Made by a program: the position numbers and the translations under genes. The notes beneath the pieces were generated by a model. That model worked only from the letters and a program-made list of their open reading frames with translations. It was not told the DNA's origin and searched no databases. A stretch of DNA of 64,000 nt from positions 34,601-98,600 of the forward strand of contig FJUW01000058.1 of the NCBI GenBank assembly GCA_900074885.1, in the 5' to 3' direction. The DNA comes from Rhynchosporium graminicola (taxonomy: Eukaryota > Ascomycota > Leotiomycetes > Helotiales > Ploettnerulaceae). Below are positions 9,277-21,529 of this stretch, piece by piece (within the stretch, counting starts at the first letter, position 1; each line of letters opens with the position of its first letter).

Positions 9277-10950
9277 CTGGTGAGTAACTAAGGATATAAA
9301 GAGAGCAAACAGCAAAGGAAGCACAAAGAGGATTATGTAGATTAGGGACCTAAGGGTTTCTGGTCGGATAGAGGACACCAAGGAGTACCGTCAGTGAGCT
9401 TTCGGGCGTGAAGTAGTGGCGTGAGGTTTCGAGTTGGTAATGGTCCATATGGTGGATAGAGAGAGATAGGATGGGGGATAGGCGTGACTTTACTTTACAC
9501 TGTAGTTATAGATACAATGGGCTTTTCGTTTAAATGTCTGAGTCAAGCCCGGGCTTAGTAATATTGACTTCTGAAGCGAGAACGAAGGGAGACTGATTCT
9601 GTGTGAACATGGTAATTTACATTGCCGTCGTAGGAAATGCGTCCAGGCACTTGTCTTCTTGATGCTGACCAGAGCATTCATCAAAAGTCCGGAATGTGTT
9701 CTGATGCAAATATTGCGAGTCAAGTTACACATGTATCTCGCAAAGCGAATATTTTCATGGTCATCTTGACACCAGCTTTGTCAAGGATAGAAAGAAGAGA
9801 AAGACCAGAATAAAACACACGAAAGCCGAGGCTCATTTATTAGAGCAGCCGGACTTCAAAATGGAGCAGCAGAAAATGGGTATCATATTGAAACAGCAAC
9901 AGAACCGATACGGGAACCTGACGAGACTCATCAAGCATCATCTTTGACATGTGCATTTGTTCGTGCGTTTTTCTGTGATACTCATAGAAGAGCTATCCCT
10001 TTCACATGCAATTATCAGTCACCCTGAACATGCAACAACGCCTTGATGTCGAGTTGATTGGCAGAGCAGGTGAAACGCCCCGCCACAACTCCACTGTTAT
10101 GCTGCATCAGACATGAAGAAGGCTGAAGGCATGAACATGGGACAAAACCACGGCACGTTGCGAATTAGATATACTTAGTTTAGTAAGGCCTGAATGTAAA
10201 CAAAGTAGAGGCGAGAAGAGGGATCGATCTTCACACCTTAGGTATCCAACAAGCGATGGCTTATCCTCGGCAAACAAATACAGTAGAATCCAAATACTTC
10301 ATCCTTGGTACACGCGGTTAAATGACCTCCCGATCCTTCGCCTTGACCTCGTGTACTTGTAAGTAACTTTGGCTTGAGTACTGTAACCATTGTTAAGCCG
10401 AATGTAGGCACAAAGTCAAACTTCCGAGGCGTGGGCTGCCCTGGGTGCTGCTGCTGATCCTGTGCATCAGCTGCGTCAGTCAATCAAAAGCACAGGCCAG
10501 CGCAACTGCCAACATACCTAGGTACCTACAAGTAAGTAAGTACCTACTGTAACATCCCAGCAGCTCTTCCATCATCCATCCCCAACCTCAACCTCAAGCT
10601 TCCCCCAACCCAACACGAGTCAACCAGCGAAATAACTATCGCAAACTCCATCTGCCGAGCTTTAACCTTTAACCTTCTTTCGTGGATGTCTTTGCAGCAT
10701 TAGATACCTTCTCCTTCTCCCTCTTTCTTACATTCTTTTTCATGCTTGCCTCCATCTTGTCTCCATATCTCCGTACTCCCCGAAACTTTCTCAAACAAAC
10801 AACGACGTCAAGGACCATTCGCCGCCGGACGATCTCCTCGATGAAACCTCGCACACAAGCCATATTTACGGCAGTATCTTCTTCCCTGAACATTCCATCT
10901 TATACCCTCAACTATTCGACGCAAAAGCCCCTACACCACACTCAGCTGCC
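9277..10950. other. Intergenic region between the Cys-rich cluster and lipin
   Basis: No gene recognised. The motif ataGGCGTGACTTTAC occurs at 9478-9493 (see 6670 and 7111). A TACCTA/TAAGTAAG-rich stretch lies at 10515-10547, and the last 250 bp form a pyrimidine-rich leader before the lipin ATG. Confidence 0.5.
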
Positions 10951-13298
10951 ATGCAGTACGTTCGGAGCATCAGCGGCTCAGTCTCGAAGACATGGAACTC
11001 AATAAATCCAGCCACTCTTAGTGGTGCTATCGATGTGATAGTGGTGGAACACGAGGATGGCACACTGGCATGTTCGCCCTTTCATGTCAGGTTCGGAAAG
11101 TTCTCTCTGCTGCGGCCATACGAAAAGAAGGTGGAGTTCAAGGTCAACGATGTCAAACAGGACTACGCTATGAAGTTGGCAGAAGGAGGAGAGGCTTTCT
11201 TCGTTTTCGAGACAAGCGACAATATTCCAGAAGCTATGCAGACCTCGCCGTTAGTGTCTCCAGCTTCGAGTCCGCCCTTGGTCGCTGAGGGCGCTGGTGC
11301 GGGCTTATCAGAACCGGATTTCTTGGATTTGGGCGTGCAAGAGGGAAAGTCGAGATCCGGCAGCTTGATAGTAAGGCCTGGGGTAGGAGTTCTCTCGAGT
11401 TCTGCGCCCAGGAGGCAGAGTAACTTGAGTAAGATGCCAAAGCCGCTCTGCTACACCCATGCTGACCCTGTTCAGGTAATGTGACTCCTATGTCAGGCTC
11501 CCCAGAATACACGAACGGGAGACCGGTGTCTGAGGATTGGTCAGGTATTTTGAGTGGCCGCCCTCACAGTGAAGATATTCTCCCATCATCAGCCCGCACG
11601 CACCTTACCGACTCTACGGAAAGGGAACGACAGACAAGATCGATGACCCCAAACATACCCATACTGGATGGGTCCGATAGATCTACAAGTCCGCCGCCGT
11701 TGCCTACCAGAGAAGCCATCGAACGTGCAGTTGCGCTATCAAACAGACTATCTGCATCCAATATTCCGAGTCAGGTTACTGATACTGGAGATTTGATGCT
11801 GGACATGACTGGTTACAAAAGTAGCGACGACGATGCTCTTCGAGCTGAAGTCATTGCTAGGAAAATCTTGTCGGAGGAGCTGGAAGGCAACTACGATATT
11901 GGAGCTCTTATCGGCGCTGACGAGCACGGGAATTTATGGATCTACAGCAGTGAGGAGGCGAAAGTAGCAGCCAGCCAGAGGGCAACATTGGCAGGCATAC
12001 CAAGTGACGCTTTGTCTGATCCTGGATATCACAGTGACGGATCGGAAACTGAGAAAACGAACATCATTCCTGTCCATCGCAGGACAGATTCAGACGTGGG
12101 ACTAGAAACTCCTCCTCACACTCCTTCAGGAGCTAGTGGTGATCCTAATCGAAACTATGCGAAAACTCTCCGCTTAACCAGCGACCAACTCAAAGCTCTC
12201 AACCTCAAGCCCGGCCCGAACCCTATGAGTTTCACAGTCAATCGGGCAACATGTCAAGCTTACATGTACCTCTGGCGACACGACGTTCCAATTGTTATTT
12301 CCGATATCGATGGGACAATCACAAAGTCAGATGCGCTAGGCCACGTGTTCAACATGATTGGTCGGGATTGGACTCACATTGGAGTGGCGAAACTGTACAC
12401 CGACATTGTCAATAATGGGTACAACATCATGTACCTGACATCTCGCTCAGTTGGCTTAGCAGATACGACTAGAGCGTTTCTCAATAGCGTAAGCCAAGAA
12501 GGATACAATTTACCCCAAGGGCCAACCTTGATGAGCCCCGATCGGACAATCGCCGCCCTTAGACGAGAGCTGTATATTCGAAAACCAGAAGTCTTCAAGA
12601 TGGCCTGTTTGCGAGATATCAAGAACCTGTTCGGGCCCGATCGGACACCATTCTCCGCAGGTTTCGGCAACAGACTCACCGATGCATTATCGTATCGATC
12701 TGTCAGCATACCCAGCAATCGCATCTTCACCATCAACAGTTACGCAGAGATATCACTGGATTTGCTGCATCTGAACAAACTTAGATACAGCTATGTCAAC
12801 ATGCGAGAAGTTGTGGATCATTACTTTCCTTCCGTCAATACGCTCGTCCAAGGTGGTGGCGAGGAGTACACAGACTTTACGTATTGGCGTGAGCCGGTAT
12901 TGGATATTGATGATTTCAGTGATTCAGAAAGCGATGAGAGGGATGACCATGGGAACGAGAGCGAAGATGAAGAGGAGGAAGATGACGATGAGGATGGTAA
13001 TGAAGAGATGGGCGATTCTTACATATCCAGAGACTCAATTGATGACGATAATGACGAGCACGGTCTCGATGAGAGTATCCTCTCCGGTTCAGCCGATGAA
13101 GACGAAGCCATGACCAGCAGCATGCTCCAAGCCGAAGAAGACGAAGCGGGTGTTAGCGGACGCGATGACACGGTAGAGATTCCAGTCATACCATCAAGAC
13201 AGTCGGACGAGTCTCAACGAGACCTGGATGCCGAAGTCATTACAGGCATGAAAGGTCTTGGACTTGAGCGGGAGGAATCGAACGACAAGAAAGTATGA
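10951..13298 (+). CDS. PAH1: Phosphatidate phosphatase, lipin family (Pah1/Smp2/Ned1)
   Basis: Exons 10951-11428 and 11476-13298; the 47-bp intron has GTAAGA, GCTGAC and CAG, and the phase joins as AGT. The product is 766 residues. The N-LIP domain is at about 1-105 (starts MQYVRSISGSVSKTW). The C-terminal LNS2/HAD domain is at about 415-610 with the catalytic DxDxT motif as DIDGT at 436-440. A strongly acidic tail follows (about 630-710). Lipins dephosphorylate phosphatidate to diacylglycerol in a Mg2+-dependent reaction, feeding triacylglycerol synthesis and limiting membrane growth at the ER/nuclear envelope. The acidic tail and Ser/Pro-rich middle fit the regulation of yeast Pah1 by phosphorylation and recruitment to Nem1-Spo7. 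Length is usual for moulds (yeast 862). All catalytic features are present. Confidence 0.95.
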
Positions 13299-14388
13299 TT
13301 GAGCGTGTAAAGATGGAAATCAAAAACAGCAAACGAGAGTTATGGAGTTTTGGCATGGCATGGCGTAGCGTGGCAGGAGATTGAAGGTCATGGTGACTTA
13401 TACCAGCGATTTCTTGGAAAGTCTCTCTTTTTGGCGTACTCTTTTGCCTTTTGGGAGAGCAATGTATAGTAAAACACCTGTGAAATACACAGAAAGCATA
13501 GCGAGGCGCAGCGATTGTAATACGAGTAATTCCTATTCAGCGTTTCGATTCTCAGCCACTGGTCTTGCTATATGGAAGGACTGAAGACCTGAAAATATCT
13601 GCAACGCTTTGTGATACTTCAAGGCTGGTATGTTGGACTGGGTTTGATTGATTGTGCATGTGGTCTTGACCACGGCATGGCAGAGCATGAAAGCTCTCGT
13701 CTTACTAACATAGTGAAGGGATAGACACTCGAAGGGGCATTTGCCAAAAAGCCAAACTCCGACCTGACAAGAGCCACGAGCACCTTAAAAAACAAATTTG
13801 CGTCTTTTATTTTCGGATGCCAGCGGTAACTGTTGGAGGGTAGCGCGATATGTTTGATCAAGCTGCAGCAAAGGCTCATCATGAGCTTTTGAGATGAAAT
13901 TAGGATGCGACAAACAAAGAAGAGAACAATTATTAAGAACAGCATGATTCCGAAGGGAGGCTGAGTCAGGTCAAGTCACTCGTTCATAAAGCCAAGCATA
14001 TGGCTCGCCGCCCACAAATACATGTCACCGCCCAATCGTTCTGGATCATACAAGGGCCGGGTATTGCGGAGACCAAAATACAAAACTCCGCCGCGACATC
14101 GCCAACCAACCCACCAGCTCACTAGAATCCCCAATTTTTTCTTGTGTAATCGTTGTTTGTGTGTCATGCTCTGAGGTACTTAGGAAAGACATCCTGCAAG
14201 CTGATGATCTAGAAATGTGATGTTGCGGAACTATTGCTCGTCAGTAATTATTCAAAGCAGCAACTGGCCACCCTTGTTACCCCTTCGCTAAGCTTATTGA
14301 CGTTCAGAATGCTCGGATCCGTACTCAAAAGAGGAATCAAGTAACGCTAGACTCAACTGTTCAGGAGTCAGAATTACCTCAGAATACG
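13299..14388. other. Intergenic region
   Basis: Nothing convincing. Short frames on both strands lack recognisable composition or splice structure. It holds the lipin 3' region and the promoter of the MFS gene. Confidence 0.5.
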
Positions 14389-16098
14389 ATGAATTCTGAT
14401 GTCAGAGAGACGGATACATCTATACCTGGTGTAACAACGAAAAGTCCTTCTTCATCGTCAAGCATGACCAACAAGTCTATTTTCGAGCACCGAAAGGATC
14501 AACCAGAGCAAACACTCAAATCATCAGACTCAAATCTCAACACACATCACACAACCAGCCCTCCTGACATCGAAAATGGCGATAAGCAACCAACAGCCTC
14601 TAATCCTGCACCATGTCTCCACCCCATCCAAAGCCGCATCGACCACCCTCTCTCCCTCCCACGAGAAACAGCTTTCGTAGGAATCCTCTGCATGGCCCAA
14701 CTATTCACGCAAGCCTCCCTCGGACAAGCCATCGCACCCCTCCACCTCATCGGCGCAACTTTCAACGTCGCCGACTCACCAGGTGAAATGTCCTGGTTCC
14801 CTGCGGCCTACTCTCTGACCGTCGGGACATTCATCCTCATCGCCGGCCGACTCGGCGACATCTACGGCCACAAACGCCTCTTCACCCTCGGCTGGATCTG
14901 GTACGGGATCTGGTCTCTGCTCGCCGGGTTCGCCGTCTACGTGAACCACTCACCGGTCTTCTTTGATGTCTGTAGAGGCATGCAGGGTATTGGACCGGCT
15001 TTCTTACTACCGAATGCGCTGGCTATTCTGGGCAGGACGTATGAGAGTGGCAGGAGGAAGGAGATGGTTTTCAGCATTTTTGGCGCGACGGCTCCGTCGG
15101 GGTTTATTCTCGGTGCGCTTTTTGCGAGTTTGTTTGCCGAGGTGGCGTGGTGGCCTTGGGCGTTTTGGACTATGGGGATCCTGTGTTTTGTTATGGGTGG
15201 GGCGGGGTATTATGCTATTCCTTATACACCTGCTCCTGTCTTCGAACAGCTTACTGGTGATACTAAAGAGATCAGTATGTGGAAGAGAGTCGATGGATGG
15301 GGTTGTATCACTGGTGTATCAGCTTTGGTATTGATCAACTTCGCGTGGAATCAAGGACCTGTAGTAGGTTGGGGTACGCCCTACACCTACTCTCTTCTAG
15401 TCCTAGGATTCATCTTCCTCGCTCTCTTCATATGGGTAGAAACTCGAGCTTCACATCCTCTCCTACCCATGGAAGCTCTATCGAAAGACACTGCGTTCGT
15501 ACTAGGCTGCATGGCAGCAGGCTGGAGCTCTTTCGGTATCTGGGTCTTCTACAGTTGGCAATTTATTGAGGAGCTACGACATATCTCCCCTCTCCTGGCG
15601 AGTGCACAATTTATACCTTGCATGTTCTCGGGATTAGCTGCTGCGCTTACGACAGGCCATATTCTTCACCGCGTTGGTCCCTCGATCGTCATGATGGTCG
15701 CAATGACAGCATTCACAGCAGGTCTCGTCCTCATCACCACCGCACCAGTCAACCAAATATACTGGGCTCAAACATTCATCTCGATCTGCATCATGCCCTG
15801 GGGAATGGACATGAGTTTCCCTGCTGCAACCATCCTACTCAGTGATCGTATGCCTAAAGAACATCAAGGTGTAGCGGCCAGTCTAGTGAATACTGTGATT
15901 AATTACTCGGTTAGTATTGGGCTGGGTTTTGCAGGCACGATTGAGAGTCAGGTTAATAAGAGGGGGAATGAGTTGTTGAATGGTTATAGAGCCGCGTGGT
16001 ATATGGGGATCGGACTGGCGGGATTGGGAATGTGTATTTCGGTGCTTTTTGGGGGAAGTCAATTGAGGGAGAGGAGGAGGGTGAAAGTAGATAAGTAG
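14389..16098 (+). CDS. MFS transporter, DHA2-type (Atr1/Amf1-like)
   Basis: Single exon, 569 residues. A hydrophilic N-terminus of about 85 residues precedes about 14 hydrophobic segments. Motif A between TM2 and TM3 reads GRLGDIYGHKR, and a motif C-like stretch (GATAPSGFILGALFASLF) follows in the fifth segment. The closest named relatives I recognise are yeast Atr1 (borate/aminotriazole export) and Amf1 (ammonium) of the DHA2 family. These are proton-coupled transporters of the plasma or vacuolar membrane; the substrate here cannot be told from sequence. A Zn2Cys6 regulator follows about 700 bp downstream on the same strand, so local regulation is possible but unproven. The gene appears complete. 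Confidence 0.9.
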   Translation: MNSDVRETDTSIPGVTTKSPSSSSSMTNKSIFEHRKDQPEQTLKSSDSNLNTHHTTSPPDIENGDKQPTASNPAPCLHPIQSRIDHPLSLPRETAFVGILCMAQLFTQASLGQAIAPLHLIGATFNVADSPGEMSWFPAAYSLTVGTFILIAGRLGDIYGHKRLFTLGWIWYGIWSLLAGFAVYVNHSPVFFDVCRGMQGIGPAFLLPNALAILGRTYESGRRKEMVFSIFGATAPSGFILGALFASLFAEVAWWPWAFWTMGILCFVMGGAGYYAIPYTPAPVFEQLTGDTKEISMWKRVDGWGCITGVSALVLINFAWNQGPVVGWGTPYTYSLLVLGFIFLALFIWVETRASHPLLPMEALSKDTAFVLGCMAAGWSSFGIWVFYSWQFIEELRHISPLLASAQFIPCMFSGLAAALTTGHILHRVGPSIVMMVAMTAFTAGLVLITTAPVNQIYWAQTFISICIMPWGMDMSFPAATILLSDRMPKEHQGVAASLVNTVINYSVSIGLGFAGTIESQVNKRGNELLNGYRAAWYMGIGLAGLGMCISVLFGGSQLRERRRVKVDK

Positions 16099-16793
16099 CG
16101 CTTCAGTGCTTTAGATGATTTTGATTTATGTTCAAGCATGCCTTTACCAAACACTGATATGATAGATTTCATTGATTAATAAATTTGCCTTCTTAATTTT
16201 CATCCCAGTGGTTTAAGAGAGAACCTTGATTAAATAAATGTCTGCATCCTAACCTGAAGAGCTGCCATAAGGTATGGAATTTAAACAGCCAGTAGAAAAC
16301 CAACCTGCCACATGACGTCAGTGATACCTGCTCATGTTAGTGGAGCGACCCATTACATTACATTGAATCGTAGAACAAGCTCATGCTTCGCAGGAGAATG
16401 TTGTTGACTTGGGAGCTCGCTAAAGATTCTACATTTGTGGAAGTGACCCGATTTAGTATATCAAATGTTTTTTCCGCTTCAGGATGATTGAATTTGACTT
16501 CTTCATATCTCACGACATGAAATAATGTTCATTTAGCCTTAAATGCTTGAGTCCAACTTGAGGATTTGAGCGTAGAGTTTTAGCGGGGCCAACTACAGTA
16601 GCGCAAGGTTGCCCGTGGCCGGCGATGGAACAACCGAGATTTCCCCTTTGTCAAATATCAGACGACAAAAGATTTTCGGCGAGCCATACAGAACTCTATC
16701 CAGCTCGGGTAAGTCCATTGGAGGCATAGCAATGTCTTATGAATATTTGCTGACAATCAAAGACCTAAATTGGCTCGTTCCAGCCAAGCAATC
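16099..16793. other. Intergenic region between MFS gene and Zn2Cys6 gene
   Basis: No gene seen. AT-rich 3' region followed by the presumed promoter of the regulator; no clear TATA box. Confidence 0.45.
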
Positions 16794-18712
16794 ATGTCGA
16801 CGCCTCTACATCCATTGCCAGTGACGACCGACCCGGATGAACCAACTCGCAAACGGCAACGAGCACGAAAAGCTTGCCTGCCCTGCCGTCAACGCAAGAG
16901 AAAATGCGACAATGTACTTCCATGCTCTATGTGCACGACATATGGCTATCAATGTCAATTCTCGCAAGACGATAGCCCGACAGCAGCTTTCGTTGAAAAA
17001 GTGGGGTCGTCAGGCTTGAGCAACGGTCCACGAAATAGTCCCGTGACTATGAATATGAGCTATAAACAGCCTTACAGCCATGGACTTGGCGCTGGCGGAG
17101 CAAGACCGATAGTAACGAGAGAGGCCGATACGTCTAGTTCGACGGCGAGGTAGGTAGTGGGAGATTCCTGCAGTTTCTTTGGTAACACAAATCCTTTTGA
17201 GACATTTTTAATCTTCTTGACGAAGCACTCTTGATGCTGCCGATACTAACCCCCCGTCATCTTAGGTCTTCAGTTGCGCCGCCTGCAGTGTTGGTGCTGC
17301 TTGATCCAATGAGGAGGAGATTCATGGGCTTGCACTCCGTGACTGCATTCCCACGGAGTTTGGGTCTAGACTTCCAATCTGCAAACCCACCGCGTGTGCA
17401 TTCATTCGCCTATAATTGTGGTATCCGTCTCGAGGAAGAAGGAAGTGCTCACGCGGACTTAAGAGAGACAATTTCAAGACAGGATTTCAATAGATATGCG
17501 GATGTATATTTTGAGACTGTGCATCCACTTTTTGTTGCTTTCGATCAGCAGCTCTTTCTACAGAACGTGGATGTATTCTGGAAACAGAGTGGTCCGGCTT
17601 CAATATTTGAGGCAATCCTAGCGGGCGTTGCGGCGCTGGGGTCATTCTTTTCCGCAAGGCGAGGCTGTACCAGGGAAGCGGAGCTGGTTTCGCATGCAAA
17701 AGGTATACTGGAGGATCCGACATTTCAGCCGACCATTGATCACGTTTCCGCTTGGATTTTGAGGACTCTGTATCTGAGAGCCACAACACGGCCGCATCTA
17801 GCATGGCTCGCAAGTTGTACCACCATCCATCTCGCGGAAGCTACAGGCTTGCATATAGAAATCGATCAGATTGCCATGACGGAACCGGATACTGGACATA
17901 GCGCGTTGAATAACCAGAATCTTTGCGAATTGGTGCGAAGAATATTCTGGACGGCCTGGAGGAATAATATGATGGTGTCCTATGAGTATGGGCGCTCTGG
18001 CATCTCACTCTCGAATGTCACTTGCAAAATTCCACGCTACCCCCTAGATGATATAGGCCTCCAGCTACATGCAATCGTCGAGCTGGTACCCCGAGACAAT
18101 GCAGATGGTCAAGATCCCAACCTGCACGGGACTTTAGAGAAAGCCAAACAGATACCCGATACACATCCCTTTGTATCGATGTCGAAAGCGGATCTCTGTA
18201 TGTCTCTGTATCGGCATCATCGACTATTGAAACTGAGTACCGATAAGAGTGACGTCTCGAAGATATTAGAGATAGGCAACGTAGCTGTAAACGCTGCGCT
18301 CAAATTAGCTGAGGAGAACAAATTTTGGTGGAACGTTTTGTGCACAGTCTTTCAATATGTCTGCGTTCTCCTAGCTCTCGACACGGCGGACAGTCTTTCC
18401 AATGTATCGAACGCAATGAGCATACTGGAAAAGATCGCCAGATTGTTGGGCACGCATATGGCCCAAGAAGCTGTCAATACAGCGAAGGTCCTGTTGAGGG
18501 ATTCGACGCGGAAGAAGAGGCTGGAGTTAGACATGCTGGAAGTTGCGGATGTGGGCGAGGGGCAGGGAGATGCCCCAGCGGATTTGGCCGGCTTGGATAT
18601 CAATTGGGATATGTTGCTCGATCCGTGGTATATGTCAAATTTTCAGGGCATGGCTGGGTTAGGAGAAGTGTATCCGATGGGTGATTTTAATAGTGGCGGG
18701 ACGATGAACTGA
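16794..18712 (+). CDS. Zn2Cys6 binuclear cluster transcription factor
   Basis: Exons 16794-17149 and 17266-18712; the 116-bp intron has GTAGGT, TACTAAC and TTAG, and the join restores AGG. Product 600 residues. Residues about 22-55 carry the Gal4-type cluster: CLPCRQRKRKC then CSMCTTYGYQC, spacing C-x2-C-x6-C-x5-C-x2-C-x6-C, preceded by the basic RKRQRARK. The middle (about 190-420) resembles the fungal-specific transcription factor domain, with the RYADVYFETVHPLF and LYLRATTRPHLAW regions. No target can be assigned. The upstream open frame has no ATG before 16794, and that ATG is followed by TCG ACG, so it is taken as the start. The tail is acidic with aromatics (DINWDMLLDPWY), which would suit an activation region. 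Confidence 0.9.
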
Positions 18713-19193
18713 GATTGTAAGATAAATTGCAGGACATTTATCACTACTTGATTGGAAAAGATACCCACTTCGGCGGAGCTCGCAAAGAACTGCGTTAATC
18801 TTGAGGTAAGGAAATTGGCTTTGCCGAAAATGGATGGCCAACTCTAGAACTGGATGGCAGGAGCAGCTCACGCTGAAGCGGCCACCTCATTAAATATGCT
18901 TGATTTCGTAAGGACTGCTATCATATACAGCCTTTCACTTTCAAATTTCGACGCATCTAAGACTCAAAAGTTCAATACCGCGATTTCCCTTAACTTCAAG
19001 CTAATATCCTCCTGGACTACAGCCAAGCATCTTCTCATCTGAAGATTGAGCCATTTATTGCGAAGAAGTTATGTGAGTGTAAGTTGCACTACTTTGTATG
19101 CGTAACGGGGACTGATCTTTCAGAGCTGACAGGCGTGACTTCCAAGAAAGATTCTAATCTTACATAGCGAGTGAAAACAAGTCAAAAAGAGCC
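18713..19193. other. Intergenic region
   Basis: No gene seen; leader of the first DUF7918 gene. Confidence 0.4.
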
Positions 19194-20556
19194 ATGGTCG
19201 TTCACGAGGATGTTCCAGGAATTCATGCCAAAGTCATGGTTGGTGGCAAGACCCTCGCAGAATTCCCGTCCGTGAATGACGAGATTGAAGGTGAGGACGC
19301 CGGTGTCATTGCACACTATAATAGATGCGCTATTACTCGGTATATCGCGTCTCTTGAGGACGATGCTTTCATCACCATACTCAAGGTACGCCCTCCATAT
19401 GTATTGGACTGCCCGAACCTTTCCTTTATGATCTATGTCGATGGTCAAGAGGTCGACTCCACCCTCATGAATAAAGAAGAATATGGTCAATTATGGAAGT
19501 ATGTGGCTAAAGGGCCCTCTTTACTCGATGGCTCGAACTGTGTTCAGCCCATGGGGTGGAAAGCCATCAAAACGAGTAGGTATTTTTGGTGCGAGCATTA
19601 CTATTGTATTCTGACGACATTTAGCACCCGAGGATCTTCAGAATAGAGAATATCCCGAAAATGAGAACCCTTTGGATGAGCTTGGGGAAATTAAGGTTGT
19701 GGTCAATGGCGCGACTAAGAGAAGGCCCATGAAAGGTCCCCAGGTATTGAAAGGACCTATGGTAAATCAGAAGAGCGTTTACAATGAGAAGATGTGCGTC
19801 AAAGGCAACAGGACACACGCAATGAGGTAGGTCACTCAGCTCTAAGATCCAGCGTGTTCATAACACTGACAATGTTCTTGAGATGGGGTAAACCAAAAGC
19901 TCGCGGAGGAAGGGAAGTCTTCTACACGGTAGACAGTTTCGATGACGATGATCTTCCGCTTGTTATCATGGTATTCAAGTTCGCATCCCCAGGTAACGAA
20001 TTCTAAGCGTGCTGCATGATTATCTGAAGGCTTAAAGTCTGACTCCTCGTTTCAATAGAGATTCTACAATCATTGCTCCTCGTTTCGCGTACGCCTTCGC
20101 CGGCACCGGAACGTCCTCCATCACCAGAGCTGGCTGCTGCGCCCAATCCATCAATAGCAAGCAACTCGAACGGAATCTCCGATAAGTCTCGCGTAAAATT
20201 AGATCCTTCTATCATGAAAGTAGATCCGTCTCCTACACAGTCACTCCAGAAGAATTGCAGGCAGAGAAAGATCGGATAGAAGGATGGAAGAGGGAACGAG
20301 AGCTGATCGATGCGAAAATAGCGGAATCAGAAGTAGGGGTCTCTTCAAATGTACCTAAGATAACCATGCTAAATGATCACAGAAAAGGATCGAGGCAGCG
20401 CCGGTCATCAAGGGAGAGAGGGCCTCTATTTTAGCCATCAAACGGGAGCATCCAGGGGGTCACGGGTCCGGAGGCGCATCCAAACGGCCGAAGAAGGAAA
20501 CAAACAGGGAAATCGAAACTATTGACCTCACAGCGGATAGTGAGAATGAAGAATGA
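19194..20556 (+). CDS. DUF7918-domain protein, copy A (probable 1-bp frameshift)
   Basis: Proposed exons are 19194-19575, 19625-19826, 19883-19992, 20059-20332 and 20383-20556. Intron phases 1, 2, 1, 0 match paralogue B at 21530 one for one. The DUF7918-like domain covers about residues 5-230, from the GIHAKVMVGGKTLAEF strand to the FKFASPEILQSLL end. A Pro/Ser-rich linker, a predicted helix (EELQAEKDRIEGWKRERELID) and a basic stretch follow. The tail ends ETIDLTADSENEE, which fits a SUMO-interacting motif. Exon 4 changes frame near 20245, and no legal intron there restores it, so one base seems to be missing: either a sequencing error or an early pseudogene. The acceptor before exon 3 is an unusual GAG. 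DUF7918 proteins are common in fungi and have no known function. Confidence 0.65.
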
Positions 20557-21529
20557 AGTCTCGGGTCATTGACCTGAACTGACCGGACTATTATTTGTTG
20601 TCTAATTCAGGAATTTGTCTCTCGGCATGCGATCTGGTCTATACAACACCAGTATTGAGGACGTGGGTGTGGACATGGAAGGGTGATAGACACACACCAC
20701 ATACATTCATTTTCTTTGCAATATTAGGGCGGGGGTACCAGAGAAGATCTCAACTTATCCGACATGATCTACGTATAGCACATAGCGAATTTCAAACTTT
20801 CAATATTGATAATCATCCTTACTCTCATTCAAATAACCTAATCTGCAGTACCATTGAATAGCTTTGAGGTTTAAATTGTAAGCTGTCCTTTTCCCGAGCA
20901 AAAGCGAAAGTAAGAACCTGCCGAGTAACTTAGCCAGGTCCTTTCTATTCATATTCGGCGTAAACTCTCGAAGAAATCATCTGGCATAAAGGCTTTGTTT
21001 ACTTCGCTTCTGTCAAAATAGATAAGACTATCTTTCAATTAGTCATGTCTTTTCGAGACAAGTCTGATATAGAACATATGAAATCATAGAATTTAGGGTA
21101 TATGATGAAATCTCAGCCTGATATTAGGAAGGGTTATAATAGACTTTCACCATTGCGAAAGGTAGAATTCACCTAGGAAGGAAAAAGATAGCTCCGCCTA
21201 GCGTAAGGCTTAGCGTCCTGTTTATCTCAGGTCTGCCTCATAGAAACAGTTGATTTCCTGAGGAGCTTAGGAGTTTATTTCCTTCTCTGTCTGACTTTGC
21301 TTTTTGACTTAACCGCCATACCTAAAAGTCGCAACTCGTACGTCTTCCTCTCTACGCTTTACGATAGTCCTTTGCCTACCTATAATTCTCTTGCTGCTTC
21401 TATTCGTAAGTCTACTATCACGGTTATAGCATAAAGCCGGCAATCCAGGTGATCTGCGCGGTATTGCACAGTTCGCGAACGAGCCGAGGGGGATGATACT
21501 GACAAGGTCATCTCAGGTACTCGAACATA
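20557..21529. other. Spacer between the DUF7918 paralogues
   Basis: No gene. The interval about 21160-21440 is pyrimidine-rich and fairly poor in CpA, like an old, lightly RIP-affected repeat, but no element can be named. Confidence 0.35.

Noticed and set aside
8484..9381. Long minus-strand frames opposite the fourth Cys-rich copy
   Set aside because: They are Leu/Ser/Phe-rich mirror images of the Lys/Glu/Arg-rich tail on the plus strand, as expected for antisense of GA-rich codons.
11473..11495. A 21-base GT...AG segment as the lipin intron
   Set aside because: Too short for splicing and leaves the wrong frame; the 47-base intron 11429-11475 has a branch site and restores the frame.
16770..16793. 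Upstream extension of the Zn2Cys6 gene
   Set aside because: The open frame before 16794 contains no ATG; extension would need a TTG start, not expected in a fungal nuclear gene.
14389..18712. MFS plus Zn2Cys6 pair as a secondary-metabolite cluster
   Set aside because: No backbone synthase or tailoring enzyme lies nearby; the pair alone does not support a biosynthetic cluster.
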